DNA from: JALYUM01 sp036688685
Lineage (GTDB): Bacteria > Pseudomonadota > Gammaproteobacteria > Burkholderiales > Burkholderiaceae_D
DNA length: 64,000 bases
Assembly: GCF_036688685.1 (NCBI RefSeq)
Contig: NZ_JAQQPS010000004.1
Span: 186,001 to 250,000, forward strand
Direction of reading: 5' to 3'
Below are positions 43,614-52,306 of the stretch, piece after piece. The position numbers and the translations under genes are program-made. The stretch's first letter is position 1. Every line of letters starts with the position of its first letter. The notes below the pieces were generated by a model. It made no database searches and was not told where the DNA came from. It was given only the letters and a program-made list of their open reading frames with translations.

Positions 43614-44681
43614 TTACAGCTTGATTGCCTGGAGGTAGCCAGTGAGCTCGAGGTAGCCGTGACCAGCCGGGACGCCATCGCGCTCGACCTTGATCGCGCC
43701 TTCCCAATAGACGGCGCCGGTGGAACGGCGCGAATCGAGTTCCTGGTCCGGCTGCAGCGGCGTGATGCGCCACTGCGTCGCGCCGGTGGTCAGAACGGTC
43801 GCCACCGGATACACGGCTTCGGTACGGGGCGACTGCCAGTGCTGGAACGGTTCAAAGCGAACCTGGTCGGGTGTGAATTGCGTCACCTTGCCAGAGCGGT
43901 CGCGCAAGGTCGCGTGCGCCCATATTTTACTCCCTTGCCTGTTGCGCACCTGGAAAGCCATCAGCGCGCCGCCGTCGTCGAGATTCGCGCCGATCCAGTC
44001 CCAGCCCGAAGCGTCTGGCTGCAGGGCTTCGCTCGACCATTCGTGGTCCATCCAGGCGCTGCCGGTGACTGTCTGCGCGGGGCCGTTCGTGTGCGCAACC
44101 TTGCCGGTGACCGTCAGTTGCGGCTCGCTGTAGTAATAGCTGGCGTGCTGCGCGGCCGCGCCTTTTTGCGAGTAGCCGTTCACGCCCTGCAGCAACACAG
44201 GCTGGGACGGGGTGAGCGTCAGGTCGAACGTCATCTGGCTGGAACGCACCTGCACCGTGTAGCGGCCGTCGGCGCCGCGCACCATGTGCCAGTCATCGAG
44301 TTTCACGTCCAGGTTGCCGGTGCGCGCATACGCGAGGCCAAAACCGGCGCGCGCGCTGCGCTGGTCGTGCAGCAGATGGCCCACAGCGGGATCGGACAAG
44401 GCTGCGTGGCCGATGATGAGTTGCTTTGCCGCGAAGGCACTGGGATTGGCCTGATCGACCCCAGTCCGGCTGCGGAAGAACGTCACCTGGAAGCCGAGCG
44501 GCTTGCCATCGGCGGTTTTCAGCCAGCCGGTGACGTACCACCACTCGGTGCGGTAGTCGGGATGCGCGCCAAAGTCGGCCGGAAAGGCCAGCGTGCGCTG
44601 GGGCGTGACCGGTGTGTAGATTGGTGGAGCGGCAGTGGCCGCCTGCATCACGCACAACCACAGGATCAACAAGATGCGCAT
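43614..44681 (-). CDS. Exported lipocalin-like (CrtC/AttH-type) protein
   Basis: A 355-residue secreted protein with signal peptide MRILLILWLCVMQAATA. The mature protein has the AttH/CrtC-type lipocalin-like double beta-barrel pattern: DYRTEWWYVTGWL, FQVTFFRSRTGV, GSAWMDHEWSS and WDWIGANLDDGGALMAFQ. The ATG shares one base with the stop of the FtsX-type permease gene (TAATG). In related clusters (ABC ATPase, large permease, lipocalin-like protein) it is thought to serve lipid or lipoprotein handling in the periplasm. Trp-rich strands suggest a hydrophobic ligand. Confidence 0.9.
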   Translation of the reverse strand: MRILLILWLCVMQAATAAPPIYTPVTPQRTLAFPADFGAHPDYRTEWWYVTGWLKTADGKPLGFQVTFFRSRTGVDQANPSAFAAKQLIIGHAALSDPAVGHLLHDQRSARAGFGLAYARTGNLDVKLDDWHMVRGADGRYTVQVRSSQMTFDLTLTPSQPVLLQGVNGYSQKGAAAQHASYYYSEPQLTVTGKVAHTNGPAQTVTGSAWMDHEWSSEALQPDASGWDWIGANLDDGGALMAFQVRNRQGSKIWAHATLRDRSGKVTQFTPDQVRFEPFQHWQSPRTEAVYPVATVLTTGATQWRITPLQPDQELDSRRSTGAVYWEGAIKVERDGVPAGHGYLELTGYLQAIKL

Positions 44682-47242
44682 TACCAGTCCTCCCTGACGG
44701 CGCGAATCGGCCCACCGGACAAGGCGTAGCGGCCTGACACCAGCGCCGTGGCCACCGAGGCACCCACCAGCACTGCCGCCACGCTGGCCAGTAGCGGCCA
44801 CGGCATGTGCAGCTGCATGGTCCAGTGGAACGATTGCGGGTTGACGACATACACCAGGATCAGGCTGATGATCAGGCCGAGAATGAAACCGCAGGCCACG
44901 CCCAGCAGCGTCAGCGCGCCGCCTTCGATGGCCAGCATGCGCAGGATTTGCGCGCGTGTGACGCCCACGTGGCGCAGCATGCCGAATTCGCGCGCGCGCG
45001 CCAGCGTCTGCGCCGAGAAGGTCGCGGCCACGCCGGACAGGCCGATGGCAATCGCGATCGCTTCCAGTAGATAGGTGACAGCGAAGCTGCGGTCGAAGAT
45101 CTGCAGGCTCATGGCGCGAATCGTCCCCGGCAGCGCCAGTTGCAGGGCCGGGCCGAAGGGCAGGGTGCGCAGGCGCTGCTGCAGCTGTTCGGCCGTGGCG
45201 CCGGGCGCGGCCCACAGCGCGGCGTCGCTGACCTCGTTGTCGCCGGTGAAGGCGCGGTAGTCGGACAGGCGGATCTGGATCGACCCCGATTGGGTGCTGT
45301 AGTCGCGCCAGACGCCGGCAATGAACAAGGTCCGCAGCGCGCCGCCCAGCGGCAACGCCAGGGTGGCGCCGACACGGGTGCGGTACAGGTCGACCATGGC
45401 CTCCGATACCCAGACCGGTTGCGCGCCGGCCGGAATGGCGGCGCTTGGGCCGACCAGGACCAGCAGCTTGCCCGGATCCTGCGCATCGATGTCGCGTGCG
45501 ATCAGCGTCACGGCTGGCCGACTGGGGTCGAGCTGGATCGGCCGGCTGCGCAGGAACTGCACGCGGGCGACACCTGCAACGGCTGCGATGGCGGCCTGCT
45601 CGCGCGGCCCCAGTGCAGCACTATTGCCGCTACTGCCGCTGCGCAGATACAGGTCGGCCGGCAAAATGTGCCCCATCCAGTCGTCCACCGAGACCCTGAA
45701 ACTCGACACCATGATGCCCATCGCGACCATCAGGCTGAAACTGGCCAGCACGCCCCCGAGCGCAATCGCGGCCTGGCCGGATGCGTTGGCCAGGCGCGCC
45801 ATCGTCAGCGCCAGCACCGGCGCCGGCAAGGTCTGGCGCTGAACCATCAGATTGCATGACTTGAAGACGGTGGCGGCAAGGCGCGGCATCAGCCCGATGC
45901 CGCCGACCAGCAGCAGCGCGATGGCGAGATAGCCGAAGACCGGTAATTCAAAAATGGGCGGGAGGCGTGCCAGCAGGGCGGCCACGGCCAGGCAGACCAG
46001 CGACGGCCAGACCCGCGACAGGCGCGCCAGTGCGGCTTCGTCGCTGCCCGATTTGAGGGCGATGGCCGGCCGCGCACGGGCCGCTTCCAGCGCCGGCGTG
46101 ACGCACCCGAGCAAGGCCACGCCGAGTCCCAGCCCGAAGAACACCAGCGCGGCGACCGGCGTGAACGCCACCTGCGGACGCACGCCGGCAAAGTAGCCGG
46201 CGCCAAGGTCGCCCCCGAACCAGTACAGCGCGGCGGCAGCCAGGCCATAGCCGGCCGCAATGCCCAGGCCCGCACCGACCACGCCCAGGGCCGCGCCTTC
46301 ATGCAGCACCTGGCGCAGCAGGGCGCCGCGCTCCATGCCCAGCACGCGCAGCAGCGCGAACTGGGAGCGCCGCCGCATGACCGATAAGGCCTGGGTCGAG
46401 AACACCAGGAAGGCGCCGGTGAACAAGGCCACCAGCGCCAGTACCGTCAGGTTGACACGGTAGGCGCGGCTGAGGCTATTGTTGCGGCTGTCCTGGTCGT
46501 CGTCGTTCGGCTGCGCGACCGTGAAGCGGCCGGGATAGTCGCGTTCGAGGGTGGCCGCGAGCGTGCGCACGAAGGTGGCGCGGTCGACGCCGTCACGCAG
46601 TTTCAGGTCGACCCGCGACAGTTTGCCGAGCCGGTTGAAGCGCCATTGCAGCGCCCCGATGTCCATCACGGCCATCCGCTGGCCGGCGCGCGCATGCTGC
46701 ATGGTGCCGGCCACGCGCAGGGGCAGGTCGGCGCTGCCGGCGCGCAGCAGCACGCTCGAGCCGGGACTGGCATTGAGCCAGGCCATTGCGGCGGGCGACA
46801 GGAACAGCGCGTCGTCGGCCAGCACGTCGCTGGCGGCGCCGCTGGCGGGCACGCCCAGCAGGTCCGGGGAAACCAGGCCGGCGCGGAATGCATCGATGCC
46901 GACAATGTTCAGCGCGCCGCCGGTCCCCAGTGCCGCGCCCGGCAGCGCCGCCGCAATGTTCAGCACCGGCGACGCGACCACCACGCCATCGACTTGCGCC
47001 AGGCGCGGATAGATGGCTTCGTCGAACAGCGTTTCGCGGCCGCTCACCTGGACGTCGGCCTGGCCCGATAAACTCTGGATCGCGCTGCTGAATTCATTGA
47101 ATGCGGCGGCATTGATCAGGTGGATGGCAAAGCCCATCGCCACGCCGACTGCGATGGCGAGGATGGCGAGCAAGGCGCGTACCGGGTGGGTGCGCCATTC
47201 CCCCAACAAGAGCCAGCGTGACAGGGTATTCAGCTGGGACAC
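44681..47242 (-). CDS. Large FtsX-type ABC transporter permease (two FtsX domains)
   Basis: An 853-residue inner-membrane permease. It has a first helix (about 22-44), a MacB-like periplasmic domain (about 50-255), a first FtsX block of three helices (about 260-385, MRRRSQFALLRVLGMERGALLRQ), a central pair of helices, a second periplasmic domain, and a second FtsX block at the C-terminus (AREFGMLRHVGVTRAQIL). This is the layout of AttG/YbbP-like permeases working with a LolD-like ATPase and an AttH-type lipocalin. The lipocalin-like gene is present immediately downstream, but no ATPase gene is adjacent. The start overlaps the preceding gene by 13 nt. Confidence 0.9.
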   Translation of the reverse strand: MSQLNTLSRWLLLGEWRTHPVRALLAILAIAVGVAMGFAIHLINAAAFNEFSSAIQSLSGQADVQVSGRETLFDEAIYPRLAQVDGVVVASPVLNIAAALPGAALGTGGALNIVGIDAFRAGLVSPDLLGVPASGAASDVLADDALFLSPAAMAWLNASPGSSVLLRAGSADLPLRVAGTMQHARAGQRMAVMDIGALQWRFNRLGKLSRVDLKLRDGVDRATFVRTLAATLERDYPGRFTVAQPNDDDQDSRNNSLSRAYRVNLTVLALVALFTGAFLVFSTQALSVMRRRSQFALLRVLGMERGALLRQVLHEGAALGVVGAGLGIAAGYGLAAAALYWFGGDLGAGYFAGVRPQVAFTPVAALVFFGLGLGVALLGCVTPALEAARARPAIALKSGSDEAALARLSRVWPSLVCLAVAALLARLPPIFELPVFGYLAIALLLVGGIGLMPRLAATVFKSCNLMVQRQTLPAPVLALTMARLANASGQAAIALGGVLASFSLMVAMGIMVSSFRVSVDDWMGHILPADLYLRSGSSGNSAALGPREQAAIAAVAGVARVQFLRSRPIQLDPSRPAVTLIARDIDAQDPGKLLVLVGPSAAIPAGAQPVWVSEAMVDLYRTRVGATLALPLGGALRTLFIAGVWRDYSTQSGSIQIRLSDYRAFTGDNEVSDAALWAAPGATAEQLQQRLRTLPFGPALQLALPGTIRAMSLQIFDRSFAVTYLLEAIAIAIGLSGVAATFSAQTLARAREFGMLRHVGVTRAQILRMLAIEGGALTLLGVACGFILGLIISLILVYVVNPQSFHWTMQLHMPWPLLASVAAVLVGASVATALVSGRYALSGGPIRAVREDW

Positions 47243-47661
47243 TCCAGCGCCATGGCCTGGGCCTGGCGGCGGGCCTTGCGTTCAAACGCCGCGCTGGTGT
47301 TTTTACTGGCGCTGCGCACATCTTCGCGGGCCCATTGCTGGCGCAGGCGCAGGCGGTCGCATTTGATTTTCTGGCCAGCTGCGGCGCGCCGGGCACGCTG
47401 CTGTTCCTGCCGCTCGGCGGCGTCGGCGAGGACGTCGCGCAGCGTCAATTGCTGCGCCAGCGCGTGCTGGCGCGCCAGGCGGGCGGCGGTTTCGGGATCG
47501 GCGGCCGGGGTGGGTGCGATGGCCAGTTCGCTGGCGACACCGCTGGTGCACGGACGGTCGCCATACGAGGGCTTGCCGTCCACCATACATTTATGCATCG
47601 TTTGCGCCGAGGCCGAGGCCAGCACCGCGCACGCCGCTATCGCAGGCAATAATTTGTTCAT
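47230..47661 (-). CDS. Small exported DUF4124-like protein
   Basis: A 143-residue protein with signal peptide (about 1-19, ending ASASA) and a short domain of DUF4124 type (MHKCMVDGKPSYGDRPC), followed by a long basic and Ala/Gln-rich helical segment (ARLARQHALAQQLTLRDVLADAAERQEQQRARR). Cys residues at about 24 and 37 may form a disulfide. ATG 47661 is chosen because it starts a clean signal peptide; a GTG-type extension of seven codons is possible. It overlaps the permease gene start by 13 nt. Function unknown. Confidence 0.78.
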   Translation of the reverse strand: MNKLLPAIAACAVLASASAQTMHKCMVDGKPSYGDRPCTSGVASELAIAPTPAADPETAARLARQHALAQQLTLRDVLADAAERQEQQRARRAAAGQKIKCDRLRLRQQWAREDVRSASKNTSAAFERKARRQAQAMALECPS

Positions 47662-47678
47662 GGTATCGCTCCCTGGGG

Positions 47679-49100
47679 TCACAGAATTTTTCCAGGGTTC
47701 ATAATGCCGAGCGGGTCGATGGCGGCTTTGATGGCACGCATCATGTTCAGTTCAACCGGCGCTTTGTAGTGCGCCAGGTCGGCGCGTTTCAACGCGCCGA
47801 TGCCGTGCTCGGCCGAGATCGAGCCGTGCATCGCCACCACGTTGTCGTTGACGATGCGGTTGATCGCCAGCTGGTTGGCCAGGAAGGCGTCGTGGCCGCT
47901 GCCGTCTTCTGGCGCCACGTTGTAGTGCAGATTGCCGTCGCCGAGGTGGCCGAAGCAGATTACCTGCGCATCGGGAAACGCGGTGGCAAGCGCCGCATCG
48001 GTTTGCACAATGAAGTCGGCAATGCGCGAGATGGGGAGAGAAATGTCGTGCTTGATGTTCTTGCCGGCCGCGGCCTGCGCCAACGGAATGTGCTCGCGTA
48101 AATGCCACAGACCGCGCGACTGCGCCAGCGACGTGGCGACCACGGCGTCCTCGGCCAGGCCCTGTTCGAGCGCCTGGCCGATGGCCGTTTCCAGCAGGCG
48201 CACCGCGTGTGCTTCCGACTCGCTGCTGGAGAGTTCCAGCAGCACATATTGTGCATGGCGCGCACGAAATGGCTGCGGCAATTGCGGGAACTGCTCGGCC
48301 ACCAGTTGCAGGCAGACTGCCGACATCAGCTCGAAGCCGGTCAGCGCCGCGCCGCAGGCATCCTGCGCCAGGCTCAGCAGGTCGAGCGCGCTGCGCGCCG
48401 AGCCGAGCGCCACCAGCGCCGTGATCGACGCTTTTGGTTGCGCAAACAGCTTCATGACGGCGCCGGTGATGATGCCGAGTGTCCCCTCTGCGCCGATGAT
48501 CAGGTCGCGCAGGTCGTAACCGGTATTGTCCTTGCGCAGGGCACGCAAGCCATGCCAAATCTCGCCTTGCGGGGTGACCACTTCCAGACCCAGGCACAGC
48601 TCGCGCGTATTCCCATAGCGCAGGACTGCGGTGCCGCCGGCATTCGTGGAGAGATTGCCGCCAATGGTGCAACTGCCTTCGGCGGCCAGCGACAGGGGGA
48701 ACAGCAGCTGGTGGGCGGCGGCCGCTTCCTGCACGGCTTGCAGGATCACGCCGGCGTCGACGGTGATGGTGCGGTTGACCGCGTCGACGCTGCGCACCTG
48801 GTTCATTCTTGCCAGCGAGAGCACCACGGCGCGGCCGGAGTCGTCCGGGACGCTGCCCAGCACCAGGCCGGTTTTGCCGCCCTGCGGGACGACGGGGACG
48901 CGCTGCGCGGCGCAGGCTTGCACCAGCAGCGCAACCTGCGCCGTATCCTGCGGGCGCAGTACGGCGCGTGCCCGGCCGGTGAAACGGCCGCGCCAGTCGG
49001 TGAGGAAGGGCGCCATGTCGTCCGGCTGGTCGAGCACGAAATCGGCGCCGACGATGGCGCGGCAGGTGTTCAGGAACGGGTCGGAATGCGCATCAGTCAT
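47679..49100 (-). CDS. FAD-binding oxidoreductase (D-2-hydroxyacid/D-lactate dehydrogenase type)
   Basis: A 473-residue flavoprotein of the GlcD/D-2-hydroxyglutarate dehydrogenase group. The N-terminal PCMH-type FAD domain has VPQGGKTGLVLGS, GGNLSTNAGGTAVLRYGNTR and IIGAEGTLGIITG. The C-terminal oxidase domain has the metal/substrate residues in CFGHLGDGNLHYNV and SISAEHGIGALK, ending DPLGIMNPGKIL. These enzymes oxidise D-2-hydroxyacids and pass electrons to the respiratory chain or an ETF. ATG 49100 lies inside the DUF2069 gene end (8-nt overlap), which makes wrbA-DUF2069-oxidase one transcript. Confidence 0.92.
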   Translation of the reverse strand: MTDAHSDPFLNTCRAIVGADFVLDQPDDMAPFLTDWRGRFTGRARAVLRPQDTAQVALLVQACAAQRVPVVPQGGKTGLVLGSVPDDSGRAVVLSLARMNQVRSVDAVNRTITVDAGVILQAVQEAAAAHQLLFPLSLAAEGSCTIGGNLSTNAGGTAVLRYGNTRELCLGLEVVTPQGEIWHGLRALRKDNTGYDLRDLIIGAEGTLGIITGAVMKLFAQPKASITALVALGSARSALDLLSLAQDACGAALTGFELMSAVCLQLVAEQFPQLPQPFRARHAQYVLLELSSSESEAHAVRLLETAIGQALEQGLAEDAVVATSLAQSRGLWHLREHIPLAQAAAGKNIKHDISLPISRIADFIVQTDAALATAFPDAQVICFGHLGDGNLHYNVAPEDGSGHDAFLANQLAINRIVNDNVVAMHGSISAEHGIGALKRADLAHYKAPVELNMMRAIKAAIDPLGIMNPGKIL

Positions 49101-49494
49101 GTGACACTTTGACCTTGTCCAGCAATTCCTTGGCGATGCGCTTGGCGGCCTTCTTGTAGGGCCGCAGGTAGAGCAGGGCGCAGGCGAAGAACACGCACAC
49201 CAGCGCGATTTCGCCATACGCCATCATGCGCGACAGCGGCGCCGTATCGCTCCAGGCCCGCACCACCCCTTCGATAAAATACAGCAGGATCACCATGGCC
49301 GACCACTGCAGCGTGTAGATGTCGCGTCGTACCACGCCGCGCAAGGGGATCAACAGCGGCAGCGCCTTGGCCACCAGCAGCGAGCCGCCCGGATGCAGTG
49401 GCGCGATGACCATTTCCCACGCGATCAGCCAGGCAATCAGGAGCACCAGGCTGGCAATCGCCCCGCCGTGAAAGATGCGGTCGCTGGTGACCAT
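49093..49494 (-). CDS. DUF2069 family inner-membrane protein
   Basis: A 133-residue protein with four predicted helices (about 10-30, 38-52, 62-80, 92-110) and a basic C-terminal tail (RPYKKAAKRIAKELLDKVKV). The layout matches DUF2069 membrane proteins, which often neighbour wrbA. Function unknown. Its ATG shares one base with the wrbA stop (TGATG), and its end overlaps the FAD oxidase start by 8 nt. Confidence 0.88.
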   Translation of the reverse strand: MVTSDRIFHGGAIASLVLLIAWLIAWEMVIAPLHPGGSLLVAKALPLLIPLRGVVRRDIYTLQWSAMVILLYFIEGVVRAWSDTAPLSRMMAYGEIALVCVFFACALLYLRPYKKAAKRIAKELLDKVKVSHD

Positions 49495-50105
49495 CAGCGG
49501 CCTCCGTGCAGTTGAAGAGCGGTGGATGCCAGCCGTTTGCCGAGGGCGATCGCGAGGCGTTTTTCGTCGTCGCTGATGGCTTTGTCGCCGTCGATGCCGG
49601 ACCAGTGCGTGGCGCCGTACGGGCTGCCGCCGCTGGACGTGGTCATCAGCTCCGGGTGGGCATATGGCAAGCCGATGATCATCATGCCGTGGTGCAGCAG
49701 CGGGATCATCATCGACAACAGCGTGCTTTCCTGGCCACCATGCAGGCTGCCGGTGGACGTGAAGACGGCGGCCGGCTTGCCGGTCAGGGTGCCCGCCAGC
49801 CAGTCGGCCGCGGTGCCATCAAGAAAATACTTCAATGCAGAAGCCATGTTTCCGAACCTCGTAGGCGAGCCGAGCGCGAGGCCCGCGCAGTCGGCCAGAT
49901 CCTGCAATTCGACGTAGGGCGCGCCGGCGGCCGGAATCTCGGGGGCGGTCGCTTCGGTCACGGTCGAAATGGCAGGCACGGTACGCAAACGGGCATCGAT
50001 GCCGGGCACGCTTTCGATGCCTTGCGCAATCAGTTCAGCCAGCTTGCGCGTCGCGCCATGGCGCGAATAATACAAAACAAGAATAATCGGATTGGTTCGG
50101 TTCAT
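49494..50105 (-). CDS. wrbA: NAD(P)H:quinone oxidoreductase, WrbA family
   Basis: A 203-residue flavodoxin-like enzyme that reduces quinones by two electrons with FMN. Visible motifs are the phosphate loop YYSRHGATRKLAELIAQG, GSPTRFGNMASALKYFLDG, FTSTGSLHGGQESTLLSM and the C-terminal GGSPYGATHWSG. Length is typical. It is the first gene of a wrbA-DUF2069-oxidase transcript and is divergent from yihY across 76 bp. Confidence 0.95.
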   Translation of the reverse strand: MNRTNPIILVLYYSRHGATRKLAELIAQGIESVPGIDARLRTVPAISTVTEATAPEIPAAGAPYVELQDLADCAGLALGSPTRFGNMASALKYFLDGTAADWLAGTLTGKPAAVFTSTGSLHGGQESTLLSMMIPLLHHGMMIIGLPYAHPELMTTSSGGSPYGATHWSGIDGDKAISDDEKRLAIALGKRLASTALQLHGGR

Positions 50106-50181
50106 CGTTGGTATTATAGGACGCTTTCCCGGGCGGTAAGCCCCTTAGGCGGCATTTTTCGCGGCACGACGTATTTAAAAG

Positions 50182-51525
50182 ATGCTTTCCAAAACAGTAA
50201 ATTCAATCTCCCGCTCCACCAGCGATATGTTCAGCGACAGCGTCGACATGGTGCGCGGCCTGACCTGGGTCGAGACCGGCGATTTGCTGCGCTTCGCCAG
50301 GCAACGCCTGACCGAAGAAAAGCTGCCGCAAGTTGCCGGCAGCCTGACCTTCACCACCACGCTGGCCCTGGTGCCCTTGCTGACCATCGTGCTGGCCATC
50401 TTCACGACCTTTCCCATTTTTAGCAGCTTTCGCACGGCCCTCGACAATTATTTTGTCCAGAGCCTGATGCCGCGCACCATTTCGAATACGGTCTTTTCGA
50501 ATCTGACGCAATTTGCCAACAAGGCGAAGAGCCTGTCAGCTGTAGGCGCGGTCGCCTTGCTGTTCACCTCGAGTGCGATGATGGGCATGATCGAGCGCGT
50601 CCTGAACCAGATCTGGGGCGTGCGCCAGTCGCGTCCGCTGTTGCAGCGTGTGATGGTGTACTGGGCGCTGGTGACACTCGGCCCGATCCTGTTCGGGCTG
50701 TCGCTGACGGTGACTTCGCAATTGTTTTTGGCCACCAGCGGCCTGGCCGAAGCGGCGCCGTTTTTCAGCGCGCTGTTCTATACGGTGGTGTCGGTCGGGC
50801 TGACCACCGGCGCCTATACCTTGCTGTACACGGCCGTGCCGAACCGCTACGTCGACTGGCGCGATGCTGCCTGGGGCGCCCTGGTGGCAGCGCTGGCGTT
50901 TGAAATCGCCAAGCGCGGCTTCGGCGTGTTCATTCGCCAGTTCCCCACCTACACGCTGATCTACGGCGCACTGGCTGCGTTACCGCTGTTTTTGGTCTGG
51001 ATTTATGTCTCGTGGATGATTACGCTGGTCGGCGCCGTGCTGGCGGCCGCGCTGCCGATCATCAAGTATGAACGCTGGTGGCACCAGCCGGTGCCCGGCT
51101 CGGCGTTTGTCGACGCGATGGCGCTGTTGACGGTCCTCGAGGGTAGCGCCCGCGCGACCGGGTCGGCTCTGGTCACCAGCGCCGCGATCCGTACCAAAAC
51201 CCGCATCGGCTTCGAAGAAATGACGACCTTGCTCGACCAGATGGTGGCGTCGGGCTGGGTGGGCCGCGTGCAAGCGGACATCCCGGCGACGACACGCTGG
51301 GGCCGTGGCGCGCGCGAGGGACTGGACAACTGGGTGCTGCTGATCGACCCGGACAAGCTGAAACTGGCGGACGTGTACCGCATGTTCGTGTTCGGCGGGG
51401 TGACGGCGTCGCCGCAGGAAGACGACGACCAGGCGGTCGATGCGGCGATGCTGGCGCGCAAGGTGGAAGACGCGGTGGAAAGCGGGCTGGACCAGACGCT
51501 GGCCCAGCACGTGAAGACTACTTAG
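50182..51525 (+). CDS. YihY/UPF0761 family inner-membrane protein
   Basis: A 447-residue protein, longer than E. coli YihY because of an extra soluble tail. The first 290 residues hold six predicted helices with family phrases AGSLTFTTTLALVPLLTIVLA, SSAMMGMIERVLNQIWGVRQ and FPTYTLIYGALAALPLFLVW. The tail (about 310-447) contains a winged-helix-like stretch found in longer betaproteobacterial members. The family was once misnamed ribonuclease BN; its real role is unresolved. Its last 8 bp overlap the convergent hydrolase gene. Confidence 0.92.
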   Translation: MLSKTVNSISRSTSDMFSDSVDMVRGLTWVETGDLLRFARQRLTEEKLPQVAGSLTFTTTLALVPLLTIVLAIFTTFPIFSSFRTALDNYFVQSLMPRTISNTVFSNLTQFANKAKSLSAVGAVALLFTSSAMMGMIERVLNQIWGVRQSRPLLQRVMVYWALVTLGPILFGLSLTVTSQLFLATSGLAEAAPFFSALFYTVVSVGLTTGAYTLLYTAVPNRYVDWRDAAWGALVAALAFEIAKRGFGVFIRQFPTYTLIYGALAALPLFLVWIYVSWMITLVGAVLAAALPIIKYERWWHQPVPGSAFVDAMALLTVLEGSARATGSALVTSAAIRTKTRIGFEEMTTLLDQMVASGWVGRVQADIPATTRWGRGAREGLDNWVLLIDPDKLKLADVYRMFVFGGVTASPQEDDDQAVDAAMLARKVEDAVESGLDQTLAQHVKTT

Positions 51526-52306
51526 CGAAGGCGAACAGCGCGTCGAGTACTGCGTCCGGCGCCTCGGCCATCATCTGGTGACCGGCGTCGACCGTGATCA
51601 CCCTGCCGTGCGCGATGGTGCTTGTGAGCAGTTTGGTGGACCGTGCCGGCGTCATCATGTCCTTGGCGCCAAACAGGAACAGCGTCTTGCAGGTCACCGA
51701 GGCCGCCGCCGCTGCGCCGTTCGCATAATTGTTACAAGCCGAAAAATCGGTGAAGAACAGCTGGTGCGGATTGAGGGCGGACATGCGCTGCATCAGCCGG
51801 CGCGCGCCGTTCATTACATAAAACCCGGGCCCCGGCGCGGACGGCTTTTGGGCAATGCCCGAATGCGACCAGAGATTGACCATGTCAATCGCGCGCGCTT
51901 CATCGTCGCGGCTGGTCGCCAGCAAAGCATCTGCCACCTTCATCGGGTAAGTGGTGCCGACCAGCGCCAGGGCAGTGACGCGGCCTGGCGCCTGGAATGC
52001 CGTCTCGAGCGCAACGAGCGAACCCATGCTGTGGCCGATCAGCAGCGCATGCTGCACGCCGGCAGCATCGAGCACGCCGAGCAACCACGTGGCCATCGCC
52101 TCGATCGTCGTCAAGGCAGCGCCCTTGCTGCGCCCGTGTCCCGGCAAGTCGACTGCCAGCACGCCAAAGCCATGGTGGGCAAAATAGCGCGTCTGCAGCG
52201 CCCATACCGTGTGGTCGTTCTGCGCGCCGTGGATGAACACCACGGTCGGCAGCCCGGCATCGAATACCTTGCCGCCGGTATAGCAATACGCGTCGGTCAG
52301 CATCAT
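51518..52306 (-). CDS. Alpha/beta hydrolase
   Basis: A 262-residue alpha/beta hydrolase of the lactonase/esterase type: VVFIHGAQNDHTVWALQ (oxyanion), LPGHGRSKG, nucleophile elbow GHSMGS with Ser at about 96, Asp in GAKDMMTP and His in VDAGHQMMAEAP. The first of two consecutive ATG codons overlaps the sulfhydrylase stop as ATGA, so the two are co-translated. This arrangement suggests a hydrolase acting on an ester or thioester linked to the same pathway, but no specific substrate can be named. Confidence 0.9.
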   Translation of the reverse strand: MMLTDAYCYTGGKVFDAGLPTVVFIHGAQNDHTVWALQTRYFAHHGFGVLAVDLPGHGRSKGAALTTIEAMATWLLGVLDAAGVQHALLIGHSMGSLVALETAFQAPGRVTALALVGTTYPMKVADALLATSRDDEARAIDMVNLWSHSGIAQKPSAPGPGFYVMNGARRLMQRMSALNPHQLFFTDFSACNNYANGAAAAASVTCKTLFLFGAKDMMTPARSTKLLTSTIAHGRVITVDAGHQMMAEAPDAVLDALFAFAK

